A stretch of 64,000 nt of DNA from Ferrimonas kyonanensis DSM 18153 (GTDB taxonomy: Bacteria > Pseudomonadota > Gammaproteobacteria > Enterobacterales > Shewanellaceae). The notes under the pieces are model-generated. The model was not told the DNA's origin, searched no databases, and was given only the letters and a program-made list of their open reading frames with translations. Of this stretch, positions 17,771 to 26,821 are shown piece after piece (positions within the stretch are counted from its first letter, which is position 1; each line of letters begins with the position of its first letter). A program made the translations under genes and the position numbers. Where the stretch lies: assembly GCF_000425405.1 (NCBI RefSeq), contig NZ_AUDJ01000023.1, positions 62,001 to 126,000 of the forward strand, given 5' to 3'.

Positions 17771-18672
17771 ATACCCTGCCGCAATCATTGGCGGCCATGC
17801 CCTGGCTGGAGCCAAGCTGGCAGCTGTGGCAACAGGCTCGCGCCGGTCACCGTCTCAGCCACGGTTGGCTGCTGTGCGGTGGCGAGGGGATAGGCAAACA
17901 CCGTCTGGCGCTGGCACTGGCACACAGTCTGTTGTGTGAACAGGGCAAAGATTGCGGCTTGTGCCGCGGCTGCCAGTTGCTGGCCGCCGGTAACCATCCG
18001 GATTTCATCGAGCTTAAGCCTGACGGCAAGGTGATCAAAGTGGAGCAGATCCGAGCCTTGCTGCAGGAGCTGTCCCACACCGCTCACCAGGGGGGAGCCC
18101 GGGTGGTGGTGGTGCATCAGGCCGATGCCATGAATGGCGCTTCCGCCAACGCGCTGCTTAAGACCCTGGAAGAACCGGCGCCCGGGGTGCACATCTTATT
18201 GGTCAGCGATCACGTTAACCGCTTGCTGCCCACCATAGCCAGCCGCTGTCAGCGGTTGCTGGTGGCGACGCCAACCCTGAGCCAGAGCCAGGCTTACCTT
18301 GGTCAGCCGTCGCTGCCGACGGAAAAGCTGAGCCGCTATTTGAAGTTGCTGGGGGGGCCGCTGGCGCTGCATCAGGCGATGGAGCAACAACGGCTGGAGC
18401 GCATCGATGCCTGGCAACTGGCCTGGCAGCGTAGCCTGGCCGACGGGTTACTGGATGACACCCTGATAAAACTGGATGCCGATGACGCGGCGCTGGCGCT
18501 GAAACTGCTCTATATTGAATTGGTAGCGGATCAAAAAAGCTATATCAATCAGGTATACAGCCGATTGCCACTGGCTCGGGCCGTGGCAGACGCCTACCAA
18601 ACCTTTCAGTTACAGTCGGGGTTGAATCATGTGGCGGTGTTCCAGCACCTGCTGAGCCACGCTTCGCCCTGA
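17767..18672 (+). CDS. holB: DNA polymerase III subunit delta'
   Basis: Clamp-loader subunit. The 301-residue AAA+ protein has a degenerate Walker A (GGEGIGKHR), a zinc-binding cysteine cluster (CEQGKDCGLCRGC) and the SRC motif (ASRCQRL). The GTG start at 17767 overlaps the tmk stop (GTGA). pilZ follows 21 bp downstream. Confidence 0.95.
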   Translation: MNTLPQSLAAMPWLEPSWQLWQQARAGHRLSHGWLLCGGEGIGKHRLALALAHSLLCEQGKDCGLCRGCQLLAAGNHPDFIELKPDGKVIKVEQIRALLQELSHTAHQGGARVVVVHQADAMNGASANALLKTLEEPAPGVHILLVSDHVNRLLPTIASRCQRLLVATPTLSQSQAYLGQPSLPTEKLSRYLKLLGGPLALHQAMEQQRLERIDAWQLAWQRSLADGLLDDTLIKLDADDAALALKLLYIELVADQKSYINQVYSRLPLARAVADAYQTFQLQSGLNHVAVFQHLLSHASP

Positions 18673-18693
18673 TTCGGGACTACAGGAGCGTGA

Positions 18694-19017
18694 ATGGAGC
18701 GATTGCAATGCCAGTTCGCCAACGCCAACCAGCTGTATCTGGCGTACATGGGGTTTCTGTCTGAAGGCGGGCTGTTCTTTGCTTCGCTGTCACCCTGGCA
18801 ATTGGGCCAGAGCGTCAGTGTCAGTTATCGCCTGCCCAATGACCCGCTGGAGTATCGCTTCGAAGGGGTGGTGGTGTGGGTCAATCCGGTGGCCGATAAA
18901 GAGCGGGCTCAGGGGGTCGGCGTGCGTTTTGGCGCCGATCACAGCAGTCACCGCCACCGCATCGAGCAGGTATTGGCCGATCAGTTATCCTCTTCTCAAT
19001 TGACCTCAACCCTATAA
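18694..19017 (+). CDS. pilZ: PilZ domain protein, type IV pilus assembly type
   Basis: 107-residue PilZ-fold protein in the conserved holB-pilZ-tatD position. In related bacteria this orthologue is needed for type IV pilus assembly. An N-terminal RxxxR c-di-GMP-binding motif is absent, as is known for this subgroup, so it probably acts through protein contacts (with FimX/PilB in other species) rather than by binding c-di-GMP. Confidence 0.85.
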   Translation: MERLQCQFANANQLYLAYMGFLSEGGLFFASLSPWQLGQSVSVSYRLPNDPLEYRFEGVVVWVNPVADKERAQGVGVRFGADHSSHRHRIEQVLADQLSSSQLTSTL

Positions 19018-19059
19018 GCCCTTAAGCTCTGTCGCCTTATTTTATACCGGAGTAACCCC

Positions 19060-19824
19060 GTGCTGATAGATTCCCATTGCCACCTGGACAGACTGGCCGA
19101 ACAACCCACCCCAGAGTCATTGGCACCGGTGGTGCAGCGGGCGAGGGACGCCGGTGTGCAGCAGATGTTGTGCGTTTCCGTCAGCCAGGCCGGGTATCAG
19201 CAGATGAAGACCATGGTGGCGCCGTACCAGGATGTGCTGCTCTCCTGCGGTGTGCACCCACTGGACATCAAAGAGGGGTTTTGTCGCGATTGGCTGCAGC
19301 AGGAAGCGGCAGATCCTCGGGTGGTGGCCATCGGTGAGACCGGGCTGGATTACTACTACAGCAAAGACAACATCGCCGATCAGCAGCAGGCGTTTGCCGA
19401 GCACATCGAGGTGGCCAACCAGCTTAACAAGCCAGTGATCGTCCACACCCGTGATGCTCGAGAGGACACCATTGCGATTCTCAAGCAGGGGCAGGGCGTT
19501 CAAGGGGTGCTGCACTGTTTCACCGAGAATTGGGCCATGGCAAAAGCGGCGCTGGATCTTGGGTTGTACATCTCCATCTCCGGTATCGTCACCTTTCGCA
19601 ATGCCGAGCAACTGCGGGACGTGGTGCGCAAGTTGCCGCTGGATCGGTTGCTGGTGGAGACCGACTCTCCCTACCTGGCGCCGATGCCGTACCGGGGTAA
19701 TCAAAATCAACCGGCCTATGTCAAAGAGGTGGCCCAGTTTGTGGCGGATCTCAAGCACCTGTCCTACGATGCCCTGTGCCAGCAGACCGGAGAGAATTTC
19801 CACGCCCTGTTCGGTCGTCGTTGA
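19060..19824 (+). CDS. TatD family metal-dependent hydrolase (YcfH-like)
   Basis: 254-residue TIM-barrel amidohydrolase-like protein. The metal motif DSHCHLD opens the protein, and GETGLDYYYSK, HTRDARED, HCFT and ETDSPYLAPMPYRG are all present. Members act as 3'-5' deoxyribonucleases or D-aminoacyl-type hydrolases; the substrate here is not defined. The start is GTG at 19060. It ends the holB cluster. Confidence 0.92.
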   Translation: MLIDSHCHLDRLAEQPTPESLAPVVQRARDAGVQQMLCVSVSQAGYQQMKTMVAPYQDVLLSCGVHPLDIKEGFCRDWLQQEAADPRVVAIGETGLDYYYSKDNIADQQQAFAEHIEVANQLNKPVIVHTRDAREDTIAILKQGQGVQGVLHCFTENWAMAKAALDLGLYISISGIVTFRNAEQLRDVVRKLPLDRLLVETDSPYLAPMPYRGNQNQPAYVKEVAQFVADLKHLSYDALCQQTGENFHALFGRR

Positions 19825-19835
19825 TCGGACAGTCG

Positions 19836-19873
19836 CGCTAATGGCGATGGTGATTGAGCCGTGGCCATTAGCG
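19836..19873. terminator. Hairpin after the TatD-family gene
   Basis: CGCTAATGGC pairs with GCCATTAGCG across an 18-base loop, 11 bases after the stop codon. No T-run follows, so its role as a terminator is uncertain. Beyond it, AAAAAAAAGCC at about 19914 may form a weak terminator for the convergent rsmF on the other strand. Confidence 0.4.
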
Positions 19874-20092
19874 CTGGGACAGCGCAGAGGTGCGGCGGGC
19901 CAAATTGCAGGCAAAAAAAAGCCCATAACCACTCCAAGTTGTCACAGGCTTAGGGGAACTGTTCGGGCACGCCGCAGCGCACCGGTATAAAATCTCATCT
20001 AAAGGTAGCTGAAAAAAGCAGCTTTGACCAATCAATGAATCATATTTATTTACCCTGATTCAGTGTCGGTTTAGCTGCTGCCTTTTGCGGCG

Positions 20093-21508
20093 TTACTTCA
20101 GTGCCACCTTATCCCTGACCAGTTCCCGCGGTAGCGAGTTTTTCAGCTTGTTATTCACCCATTTGGCTAGGCCCAAGGGAAATCCTCGGTAACTGACGAT
20201 CACCTCTCCCTTACGTTTGTCCGGATTGTCCATGGCCAGGTCCCGCCCTTGCAGGTACTGCACCGCCTGGTCGTCAGTCAGTGCCATCGCCAACGGACTG
20301 TCCTGTCCCAGCAGCATCACCAGCTGATGGCTGATTTTGATGCCGTGTTTGTGGCACTCCGCCGCTTTGAGTCCCAGGCGCTGCATGCGGATCTTATCGA
20401 TAAAGGCGTCGCTGCCGCTTGGGAACAACCACAGTTCATTGTCCCGGCTCATCAGGGTATGGCTGTCCGGCAGTGCCAGACCAAACTGGCTGTGCAGGTG
20501 TGCCTCCAGCTCTGCGGTTTGTTTGCGGTTGGCAAAGCCGAACGGGAACCGGCCCAGGCGGGGCTTGCGGTAGTCGCTGTCCACCGACTGAGTCTTGCGA
20601 ATGGCGGCAATAAAGAAGCCCTCGCTGTCAAACACCTGTGGCCAGATGTGAAGAAAGCCTTCCGGGGTGATCGCCTTGTGGGCGTCGTCGAACAGGCTGG
20701 ACAGATCTTCAAAGCTCACCGCATCCGGGAAACGCTGGCTCAGGTGATGGCAAACATCCTGGTTTTCCCTGTGGTTCAGGGTGCAGGTGGAGTACACCAA
20801 CACACCGCCGGGCTTGAGGGCCACAAACGCCGACTCAATCAGGTCGCGCTGCATGGCGGCGATGGACTCGGTGGAGGCCAGCGACCAGTTGTTGAGAGAG
20901 TCGGGGTCTTTTCTCAGGGTGCCTTCGCCGGAGCAGGGGGCGTCCAGCAGCACCGCATCGAAGCACTCCGGCAGCGTCGGGCCAAACACCCGGCCGTCGA
21001 AGTGGGTCAGGTTGACGTTGCCGATCCCCAGTCGCTGCAGGTTGGCGTGCAATCCTTTGAGCCGAGAAGCCGAATACTCATTGGCGATCAGCACCCCGTC
21101 ATTGCCCATCCAGGCCGCCAGTTGGGTGGTTTTGGAGCCGGGCGCCGACGCCACATCCAGCACTGCGTCAGGGGCCATCACCAGGCTGGCCATGGCGGTG
21201 GGCGGCATCATCGACGACGCCTCCTGAATGTAGAACAGTCCGGCCAGGTGCTCGATGGTGTTACCCAGCATGGTGGATTCGTCGTCCCGGGTGAGCCAGT
21301 AGCCGCAGTCGCACCAGGGAACCGGCTCAAACTGCCAGCCTTTGGGCTGCATCATGGCAATGAACGACGGGCAATCGATTTTCAGGGTATTGATGCGTAT
21401 GGAGCGGCGCAGTGGCATCTGGCTGTAACGGACAAAGTCGTCCATGTTAAGGTGTTCTGGTAGGATCTCGCTGATGGAATTGAGGAAATCCTGTCTTATG
21501 TGCGCCAT
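20093..21508 (-). CDS. rsmF: 16S rRNA (cytosine-1407-C5)-methyltransferase RsmF
   Basis: SAM-dependent m5C methyltransferase of the 30S subunit. The 471-residue product has the RNA m5C methyltransferase core with DAPCSGEGT and the catalytic YSTCTLNHREN, plus a C-terminal domain ending near REL. The start MAHIRQDFLNS is at 21508, with a near alternative at 21520. In E. coli it neighbours yebST (letAB); here a SpmAB-like gene is interposed. Confidence 0.95.
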   Translation of the reverse strand: MAHIRQDFLNSISEILPEHLNMDDFVRYSQMPLRRSIRINTLKIDCPSFIAMMQPKGWQFEPVPWCDCGYWLTRDDESTMLGNTIEHLAGLFYIQEASSMMPPTAMASLVMAPDAVLDVASAPGSKTTQLAAWMGNDGVLIANEYSASRLKGLHANLQRLGIGNVNLTHFDGRVFGPTLPECFDAVLLDAPCSGEGTLRKDPDSLNNWSLASTESIAAMQRDLIESAFVALKPGGVLVYSTCTLNHRENQDVCHHLSQRFPDAVSFEDLSSLFDDAHKAITPEGFLHIWPQVFDSEGFFIAAIRKTQSVDSDYRKPRLGRFPFGFANRKQTAELEAHLHSQFGLALPDSHTLMSRDNELWLFPSGSDAFIDKIRMQRLGLKAAECHKHGIKISHQLVMLLGQDSPLAMALTDDQAVQYLQGRDLAMDNPDKRKGEVIVSYRGFPLGLAKWVNNKLKNSLPRELVRDKVALK

Positions 21509-21577
21509 GGTCTGTACCAATATCGTGAAAAAACGGCGCCAAATATAGCATAAAGCGGTTTTGAAAAGGGGATCCGG

Positions 21578-22807
21578 GTGTTAAATCGATTGTGGTTGGG
21601 GCTGTTTGTTTTGGGAACGGCATCCGGGATCTGGCAGTGGCTGATGCACGACCAGGCGCTGATCTTCACCGAGATGACCAACTCGCTGTTTGAGATGGCC
21701 AGGTTGACGGTGGAGATCGCCATCGGTTTGCTCGGGGTGTTGGCGCTGTGGCTGGGGTTGATGCGCATCGGCGAACAGTGTGGCCTGATGGAGTGGCTGG
21801 CCGCTCGCTTGTCACCGCTGTTTGCGCGGCTAATGCCGGAGGTGCCGGCGGGGCACCCGGCACTGGCCTCGGTGACCATGAATCTGGCGGCCAACGCCCT
21901 CGGACTGGACAACGCCGCCACCCCCATGGGGCTGAAGGCGATGCGGGATCTGCAAAGCCTCAACCCCACCCCCCATGTGGCCACCAACGCCCAGATCCTG
22001 TTTCTGGTGCTGAACACCTCATCGGTGACCCTATTGCCGGTGACGGTGTTTATGTACCGGGCCCAGCAGGGCGCGGCCAATCCCACCGATGTGTTCATTC
22101 CTATCTTATTGGCCACCCTGGCGTCGACCTTGGCGGGTCTGATTGCGGTGGCCAGCATCCAGCGCATTCGATTGCTGGATCGGGTGGTGGTGCTGTGGGG
22201 CGGCGTCGCTCTGGCGGCGCTGCTGGCCTCCATCAGTTACCTGATGACGCTGTCGGCGCAGGCGTTGGAGCAGGTGTCGTCGCAGATCAGTGGCCTGGTT
22301 CTGGCCGGGGTGGTGATGGCGTTCCTGGGGCTGGCGAGTCGGCGCAAGGTCAACGCCTACGATGCGTTTGTTGGTGGCGCCAAAGAGGGGGTGTCGGTGG
22401 TGTTGACCCTGTTGCCTTATCTGTTGGCGATGCTGGTGGCCATCGGTTGGTTTCGGGCCTCCGGTGCACTGGATACGGTGCTGTCGGCTTGTGCCGCCTT
22501 GTTTCATGGGTTGGGGATGGACACCCGTTTCGTGGATGCGCTGCCCACCGCCATCATGAAGCCGCTGAGCGGCTCCGGGGCCCGGGCAATGATGGTAGAA
22601 ACCATGGCGGTGCATGGGGCGGATTCTTTCGCCGGACGCCTGGCGGCGATGTTCCAGGGTTCGACGGAAACCACCTTCTACGTGTTGGCGGTGTATTTCG
22701 GCTCGGTAGGGATTCGCAACGGCCGCCATGCGGTATTTTGTGGCCTGACCGCCGATTTTGCCGGTATCTCCGCCGCCATTGCCGTGGCCTACCTGTTTTA
22801 CGGCTGA
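21578..22807 (+). CDS. Nucleoside-recognition (Gate domain) membrane protein, SpmA-SpmB fusion type
   Basis: 409-residue membrane protein with about ten hydrophobic segments and two Gate/nucleoside-recognition halves. Each half has the family pattern (TMNLAANALGLDNAATPMGLKAM in the first, MKPLSGSGARAM and GSTETTFYVLAVYFGSVG in the second), corresponding to SpmA and SpmB of spore formers. Homologues in non-sporulating Proteobacteria have no firmly established function; transport is likely. The GTG start at 21578 has AAGGGG upstream. It is divergent from rsmF and convergent with letB. Confidence 0.85.
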   Translation: MLNRLWLGLFVLGTASGIWQWLMHDQALIFTEMTNSLFEMARLTVEIAIGLLGVLALWLGLMRIGEQCGLMEWLAARLSPLFARLMPEVPAGHPALASVTMNLAANALGLDNAATPMGLKAMRDLQSLNPTPHVATNAQILFLVLNTSSVTLLPVTVFMYRAQQGAANPTDVFIPILLATLASTLAGLIAVASIQRIRLLDRVVVLWGGVALAALLASISYLMTLSAQALEQVSSQISGLVLAGVVMAFLGLASRRKVNAYDAFVGGAKEGVSVVLTLLPYLLAMLVAIGWFRASGALDTVLSACAALFHGLGMDTRFVDALPTAIMKPLSGSGARAMMVETMAVHGADSFAGRLAAMFQGSTETTFYVLAVYFGSVGIRNGRHAVFCGLTADFAGISAAIAVAYLFYG

Positions 22808-22820
22808 GCGGCAGGACATC

Positions 22821-22848
22821 AAAAAAGGCGCCGATGGGCGCCTTTTTT
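22821..22848. terminator. Bidirectional terminator between SpmAB-like gene and letB
   Basis: AAAAAAGGCGCC-GATG-GGCGCCTTTTTT is a perfect inverted repeat, with an A-run on one side and a T-run on the other. It can serve both convergent genes. Confidence 0.95.
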
Positions 22849-22852
22849 GAGT

Positions 22853-25447
22853 TTAGAAGCTGGGCTGCCAGTTGAGCCACTGTTTCTCGGCTTGTTCATA
22901 CAGGGCGAACCGGGTCAGAGGCTTGACCTGGTTGCTGTCGTTGGTGCTGGACTCGGTTGCAAAGGCGATGCCGCCCATCAACAGCGTGTCGAGAGATTCG
23001 GTGTGGATCTCGGCGCCGCTGAACAGCCCCACCTTGACCGACAGACCGCTGGCATTCCAGAAGCGGCTGCTGGTGTTGACCAGGTGGCGATACTGAGGCT
23101 TGAGTTCAATGGTGATCTCCACTCGGCTGGCGTCACTGGCCAGGCCATGGCGCACCACTTCGCCGACGGTGATCTGGCGATACAGTACCGGACTGCCGAT
23201 TTTGACTGAGCCCAGTTGCGACTGGGTCAGTACCAGCCGCAGTGACTGCTCATGTTCATCGGGAACCGGCGCTTCGGTCAGTGCCTGGAACTCCCGTTGA
23301 CGTGGGCCGCCGTCGGTGCCGGGCAGGGCGGACAAGTGGTTGCCCAGCACCAGGTTGGCAACGTTCTTGGTGCCGGTCAGGCCCAGTTGGGCTTCGGCGA
23401 CATAGAAGCGGGCGCCCTCCACCAGGAATCGCTGTTGCCACTGAGGATCCAGGGTCAGGGTGGCTTTGAGCCGTTTCAGATCCGGGGTCAATTGCAGTCG
23501 CTCCACCTGGCCCAGTTGTTGCTGGTGGTATTTCACCGGTGCCCCTTGTTGAATGTCGGCATCGGCATCCAGGTAGACGGTGGCGCGTACCTTGGGACTC
23601 AGGGCGTCGTTGCGGTTGAGGTACAGCCACTTGTCCCGCTCGCCGCTGCCGTCGCCATCGAGGTTGTCGAAGGCGATGCCACCACGCAGCAAGGCCATGG
23701 CGGCGGCGGTGTCGATCTCAAATTGAGTCAGGGAGCCGCTGATGCGAACGCCACTGTATTTCCAGAAGCGGGTCTTGTCGGAGATCAGGTGTTGGTACCG
23801 TCCCTCCAGCGCCAGTTTGATCTCAAATTGGTCCCCCTTGAGCTGCAGGTCGCGGACGTTGCCCACCTCCATCTGTCGGTAATAGACCGGCGCACCGATG
23901 GCCAGACCATCGGCCTTGTCGGTGTTGAGCCTAACCCAGAACGGTTTGGGCGCCTGACTCTGTTCGAAATCATCCAACAGCGGGTAGCGGGCACTTGCCG
24001 TGGCCTTGGCCGCGGATGCGCGGGAGAAACTGATGCCACCGTTAAGCAGTTGACCGAATGGCGCCGAGGAGACCGACAGGGCTTTCAGGTCGGCGCTGAT
24101 GTCCAGCCCCTGTGCCAGCCAGAAGTGGCTGTCGCCGCCCACCAACTGGTGATACGGGGCGTTAATCCAGACCTCGATGCCGATGCTGCCTTCCGACTCC
24201 AGGTCGAGGCCGATGACTTCCCCCACGGGCAGTTGTTTGAAGCGCACCGGCGATCCCACATCCAGGCCGGCGGCATCATCGCGGTACAGGGTCAGGGCAA
24301 TGCCGTCGCGGCTGCTGTCCGGCGCTTCACTGCCAAGTTCGAAGCGGTACTGGGGATCGCCGCTGCCGGGCTCGACGCTGATGAAGTCCCCCAGCAGCAG
24401 GTTGCCGATGTGCTTGGCGCCGGTAAACGAGAGTTGCCCTTTTACTTGCCAGAACTCGCTGCCGCTGACCAGCAGGTGGCGGTAGTTGTCGCGAATGGCG
24501 GCGTTGAGGCGCACGCCATCCTCGCTGGCGCTGACGTCGGTGAGTTCGCCGATGTCGACGCCGCGCAGGCGAATCTTGCTGCCGGGCTTGAGTCCTTCGG
24601 CGCTGTCGGCACTGAAACTGATAAAGTGATCCTGGGTGGCGGCTTTGCGATCCGGGTACAGCTTAAACCGAGCGCCGCTGACGGCCGCTTCACCCACTTC
24701 CGGGGAATCGAAGGCGATGCCGCCGGTCAGCAGTGACGCCAGACTCTCCAGCTCCACTTTCACTCCGGACAGGGAGGCGTCGGCTTTGAGGCCGCTGACG
24801 TTCCAGAAGTGGGAGTTTTCCTTGACCAGCGGCGCGTAGCTGCGGTCAATCTGAGCGGTTACCTGAACCTTCTTGGTGTCGGGATCCAGCACCGACTGCA
24901 GAATGTCGCCTACCTTCATTTGTTGATAGTAGACGCTGGAACCGGCATCCAGTGAGCCGCCTTTGTCGGCCTCGAGGTGGATGATAGTGGCGCCGTCGAC
25001 GGAGGCCGGTGCCATGGTGTCGGCATTGAATCGCACCCGTCGTTTGCCTTCGCCGGGCTTCATGGCGATGTAATTACCGGAGAACAGCGCATCCAGACCT
25101 TCGACCCCGGTAATGGACGCCTTGGGGCTGACCAGCCAGAAGCGAGTGTCCTGACGCAGCAGGTCGTCGACGGTGTGATCCATCTTGATCAGCACATTCA
25201 CCGAGGAGCGGTCGCCACTGAGGTCGACCTCCCGCACCATCCCTACCACCAGGCCCTGGTACTTAACCAGAGTCTTGCGGGCTTCAATGCCGTTGGCATT
25301 GGGGAACTGAATGCGGATCTCGGTGCCTTGCTCCTTGATGTAGGTAAACAGCAGCCAGGCTCCGAGGATCACCGCCAGAATCGGCAGAATCCAGATGGGA
25401 GAGAGTAGCTTCTTGCGCCTCACACGAGGGGACTGGTTAGTGTTCAT
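22853..25447 (-). CDS. letB: LetB (YebT) intermembrane lipid-transport MCE protein
   Basis: 864-residue protein with one N-terminal membrane helix (about residues 15-35) and seven MCE domains. Each domain is recognisable by a GxxVGxV-type turn: YQGLVVGMV, YQQMKVGDI, LRGVDIGEL, FKQLPVGEV, YRQMEVGNV, YHQQQLGQV and YRQITVGEV. Seven domains match E. coli LetB, which forms a stack of rings making a lipid tunnel between the membranes. The ATG at 25447 overlaps the end of the upstream PqiA-like gene by 11 bp. Confidence 0.95.
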   Translation of the reverse strand: MNTNQSPRVRRKKLLSPIWILPILAVILGAWLLFTYIKEQGTEIRIQFPNANGIEARKTLVKYQGLVVGMVREVDLSGDRSSVNVLIKMDHTVDDLLRQDTRFWLVSPKASITGVEGLDALFSGNYIAMKPGEGKRRVRFNADTMAPASVDGATIIHLEADKGGSLDAGSSVYYQQMKVGDILQSVLDPDTKKVQVTAQIDRSYAPLVKENSHFWNVSGLKADASLSGVKVELESLASLLTGGIAFDSPEVGEAAVSGARFKLYPDRKAATQDHFISFSADSAEGLKPGSKIRLRGVDIGELTDVSASEDGVRLNAAIRDNYRHLLVSGSEFWQVKGQLSFTGAKHIGNLLLGDFISVEPGSGDPQYRFELGSEAPDSSRDGIALTLYRDDAAGLDVGSPVRFKQLPVGEVIGLDLESEGSIGIEVWINAPYHQLVGGDSHFWLAQGLDISADLKALSVSSAPFGQLLNGGISFSRASAAKATASARYPLLDDFEQSQAPKPFWVRLNTDKADGLAIGAPVYYRQMEVGNVRDLQLKGDQFEIKLALEGRYQHLISDKTRFWKYSGVRISGSLTQFEIDTAAAMALLRGGIAFDNLDGDGSGERDKWLYLNRNDALSPKVRATVYLDADADIQQGAPVKYHQQQLGQVERLQLTPDLKRLKATLTLDPQWQQRFLVEGARFYVAEAQLGLTGTKNVANLVLGNHLSALPGTDGGPRQREFQALTEAPVPDEHEQSLRLVLTQSQLGSVKIGSPVLYRQITVGEVVRHGLASDASRVEITIELKPQYRHLVNTSSRFWNASGLSVKVGLFSGAEIHTESLDTLLMGGIAFATESSTNDSNQVKPLTRFALYEQAEKQWLNWQPSF

Positions 25448-26060
25448 GTTCGTCTTCAAGATCCCAAAGTAAACGAGTATCGATGGATTTTGCCGCAAAC
25501 TGGGTGAACAGAATCACCATGGCAAAAAAGGTGGCGGCGGGGGCAGGTTTGGCGTCCAGCAGTTGCCCCATGTTAATCAGGCTGGCGACGATGCCGATCA
25601 CAAACAGATCCAGCATCGACCAGCGGCCGATGAATTCGATGACGTGATAGAAAAACATCAGCCGTTTACGGCCGACTCGCCATTTCAGAGTAATGGTCAG
25701 CAATATCACCGTCAGGCCGACAACCTTCAGTACCGGTACCGCGATGCTGGCCACAAAAACGATGATGGCGATCCCCAGCATCCCGGAAGTCACCAGCGAC
25801 ACTATGCCGGTGTAGATGGTGTCCAGCACCATCACCCCTTGATTGGTGGTTTGAGTGATGGGGTAGAAGTTGGCGGGTCCCAGCATCACCATGGCGGTGA
25901 TCAGCAGCGCCCAGGCATGCTGCAAGCTGTCGGGTTTGCGCCTGTGCACCGGGGTGTGGCAGCGCGGGCAGTGGCTGAGCTCGGCCACCACATTGTGGCA
26001 ACCGCGGCACAGCTTCCACTGGCGGTCGATGCCGCGCTCACTGTCGATAGGTTTGGTCAT
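25437..26060 (-). CDS. letA: PqiA family membrane protein, LetA C-terminal half
   Basis: 207 residues: a zinc-ribbon N-terminus (CRGCHNVV...CPRCHTPVHRR) followed by four transmembrane helices of the PqiA domain. It corresponds to the second half of the about 427-residue E. coli LetA (YebS), the inner-membrane partner of LetB. It overlaps the first-half gene by 23 bp and letB by 11 bp, so all three are translationally coupled. Confidence 0.9.
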   Translation of the reverse strand: MTKPIDSERGIDRQWKLCRGCHNVVAELSHCPRCHTPVHRRKPDSLQHAWALLITAMVMLGPANFYPITQTTNQGVMVLDTIYTGIVSLVTSGMLGIAIIVFVASIAVPVLKVVGLTVILLTITLKWRVGRKRLMFFYHVIEFIGRWSMLDLFVIGIVASLINMGQLLDAKPAPAATFFAMVILFTQFAAKSIDTRLLWDLEDEHEH

Positions 26061-26649
26061 AGCGTTGCCACATCAGGTCACGGTTGTATTCATATTGCAC
26101 GTAAAAGGTAATCACAAACAGCAACATAAAGCAGAAGGTGCCGGCGCCGTAGTGCAGGTCGGCAAAATCGCCGAGCTTGAATGCCGCCACCAGAAAACTG
26201 ATCAGGTACACCTCCAGCATGGCGATCTGATCCAGCATCGGGTGCCACTTGATTAACTGCCGGGCCAGCGACTTGCCGATCTTGAGTTTAAGCAGGACCA
26301 GTTGGCCCAGGATCGACAGTAGCACCAACAGCGGTGCCAGCACGCCGGCAGTAAAGATGGCGATACCCACCAGCCAGAACCCCTGCTCAAAGGTGATGAC
26401 GGCACCAAAAGCGATGGTGGCCTGGCGCACGCTGCCCAGCAAGTTAACTTCAAGAATGGGCAACAGGTTGGCGGGGATAAACAGAATCAGCGCGGTCAGG
26501 GTCAGCGCCGCCAGGGCGCTGTGGTCGCAGTAGGGTGAATCGGCCAGTCGACTTTGGCAGCGAGGACAGAAAAGCCGCATCCCTTTGGGGAGTGCCCGGC
26601 GACGAACAATCTGGTCGCAATGAGGGCAGAGGAGGGAGCAATTCGACAA
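26038..26649 (-). CDS. letA: PqiA family membrane protein, LetA N-terminal half
   Basis: 203 residues: the zinc-ribbon pairs CPHC and CPRC near the N-terminus, then four membrane helices of a PqiA domain. It matches the first half of E. coli LetA. The start appears to be TTG at 26649, because a later ATG would remove the first CxxC. It is the first gene of the letA-letA-letB operon and is divergent from msrC. Confidence 0.88.
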   Translation of the reverse strand: MSNCSLLCPHCDQIVRRRALPKGMRLFCPRCQSRLADSPYCDHSALAALTLTALILFIPANLLPILEVNLLGSVRQATIAFGAVITFEQGFWLVGIAIFTAGVLAPLLVLLSILGQLVLLKLKIGKSLARQLIKWHPMLDQIAMLEVYLISFLVAAFKLGDFADLHYGAGTFCFMLLFVITFYVQYEYNRDLMWQRYDQTYRQ

Positions 26650-26737
26650 AGTTTACCGCCACTTAGATGAAGTATTAGCACCTATGATAGCGAAACCCGT
26701 AGGAAATTCGCCATTTTTTGCTCGGAAAGCCATTTAA

Positions 26738-26751
26738 ATTGGTCTAACCAG
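26738..26751. promoter_or_regulatory. GntR-family type operator palindrome upstream of msrC and letA
   Basis: ATTGGTCTAACCAG matches the PdhR-like pattern ATTGGTNNNACCAAT at 10 of the 12 specified bases and also resembles the FadR core TGGTCNGACCA. It lies in the divergent region between letA and msrC. Which regulator, if any, uses it is not known. Confidence 0.35.
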
Positions 26752-26821
26752 CCCTGCGGACTTGACTGGGCTTTGAGAAATTGGGTTAATGGCAACCTTA
26801 TGTGACTTAACCACTATGATG

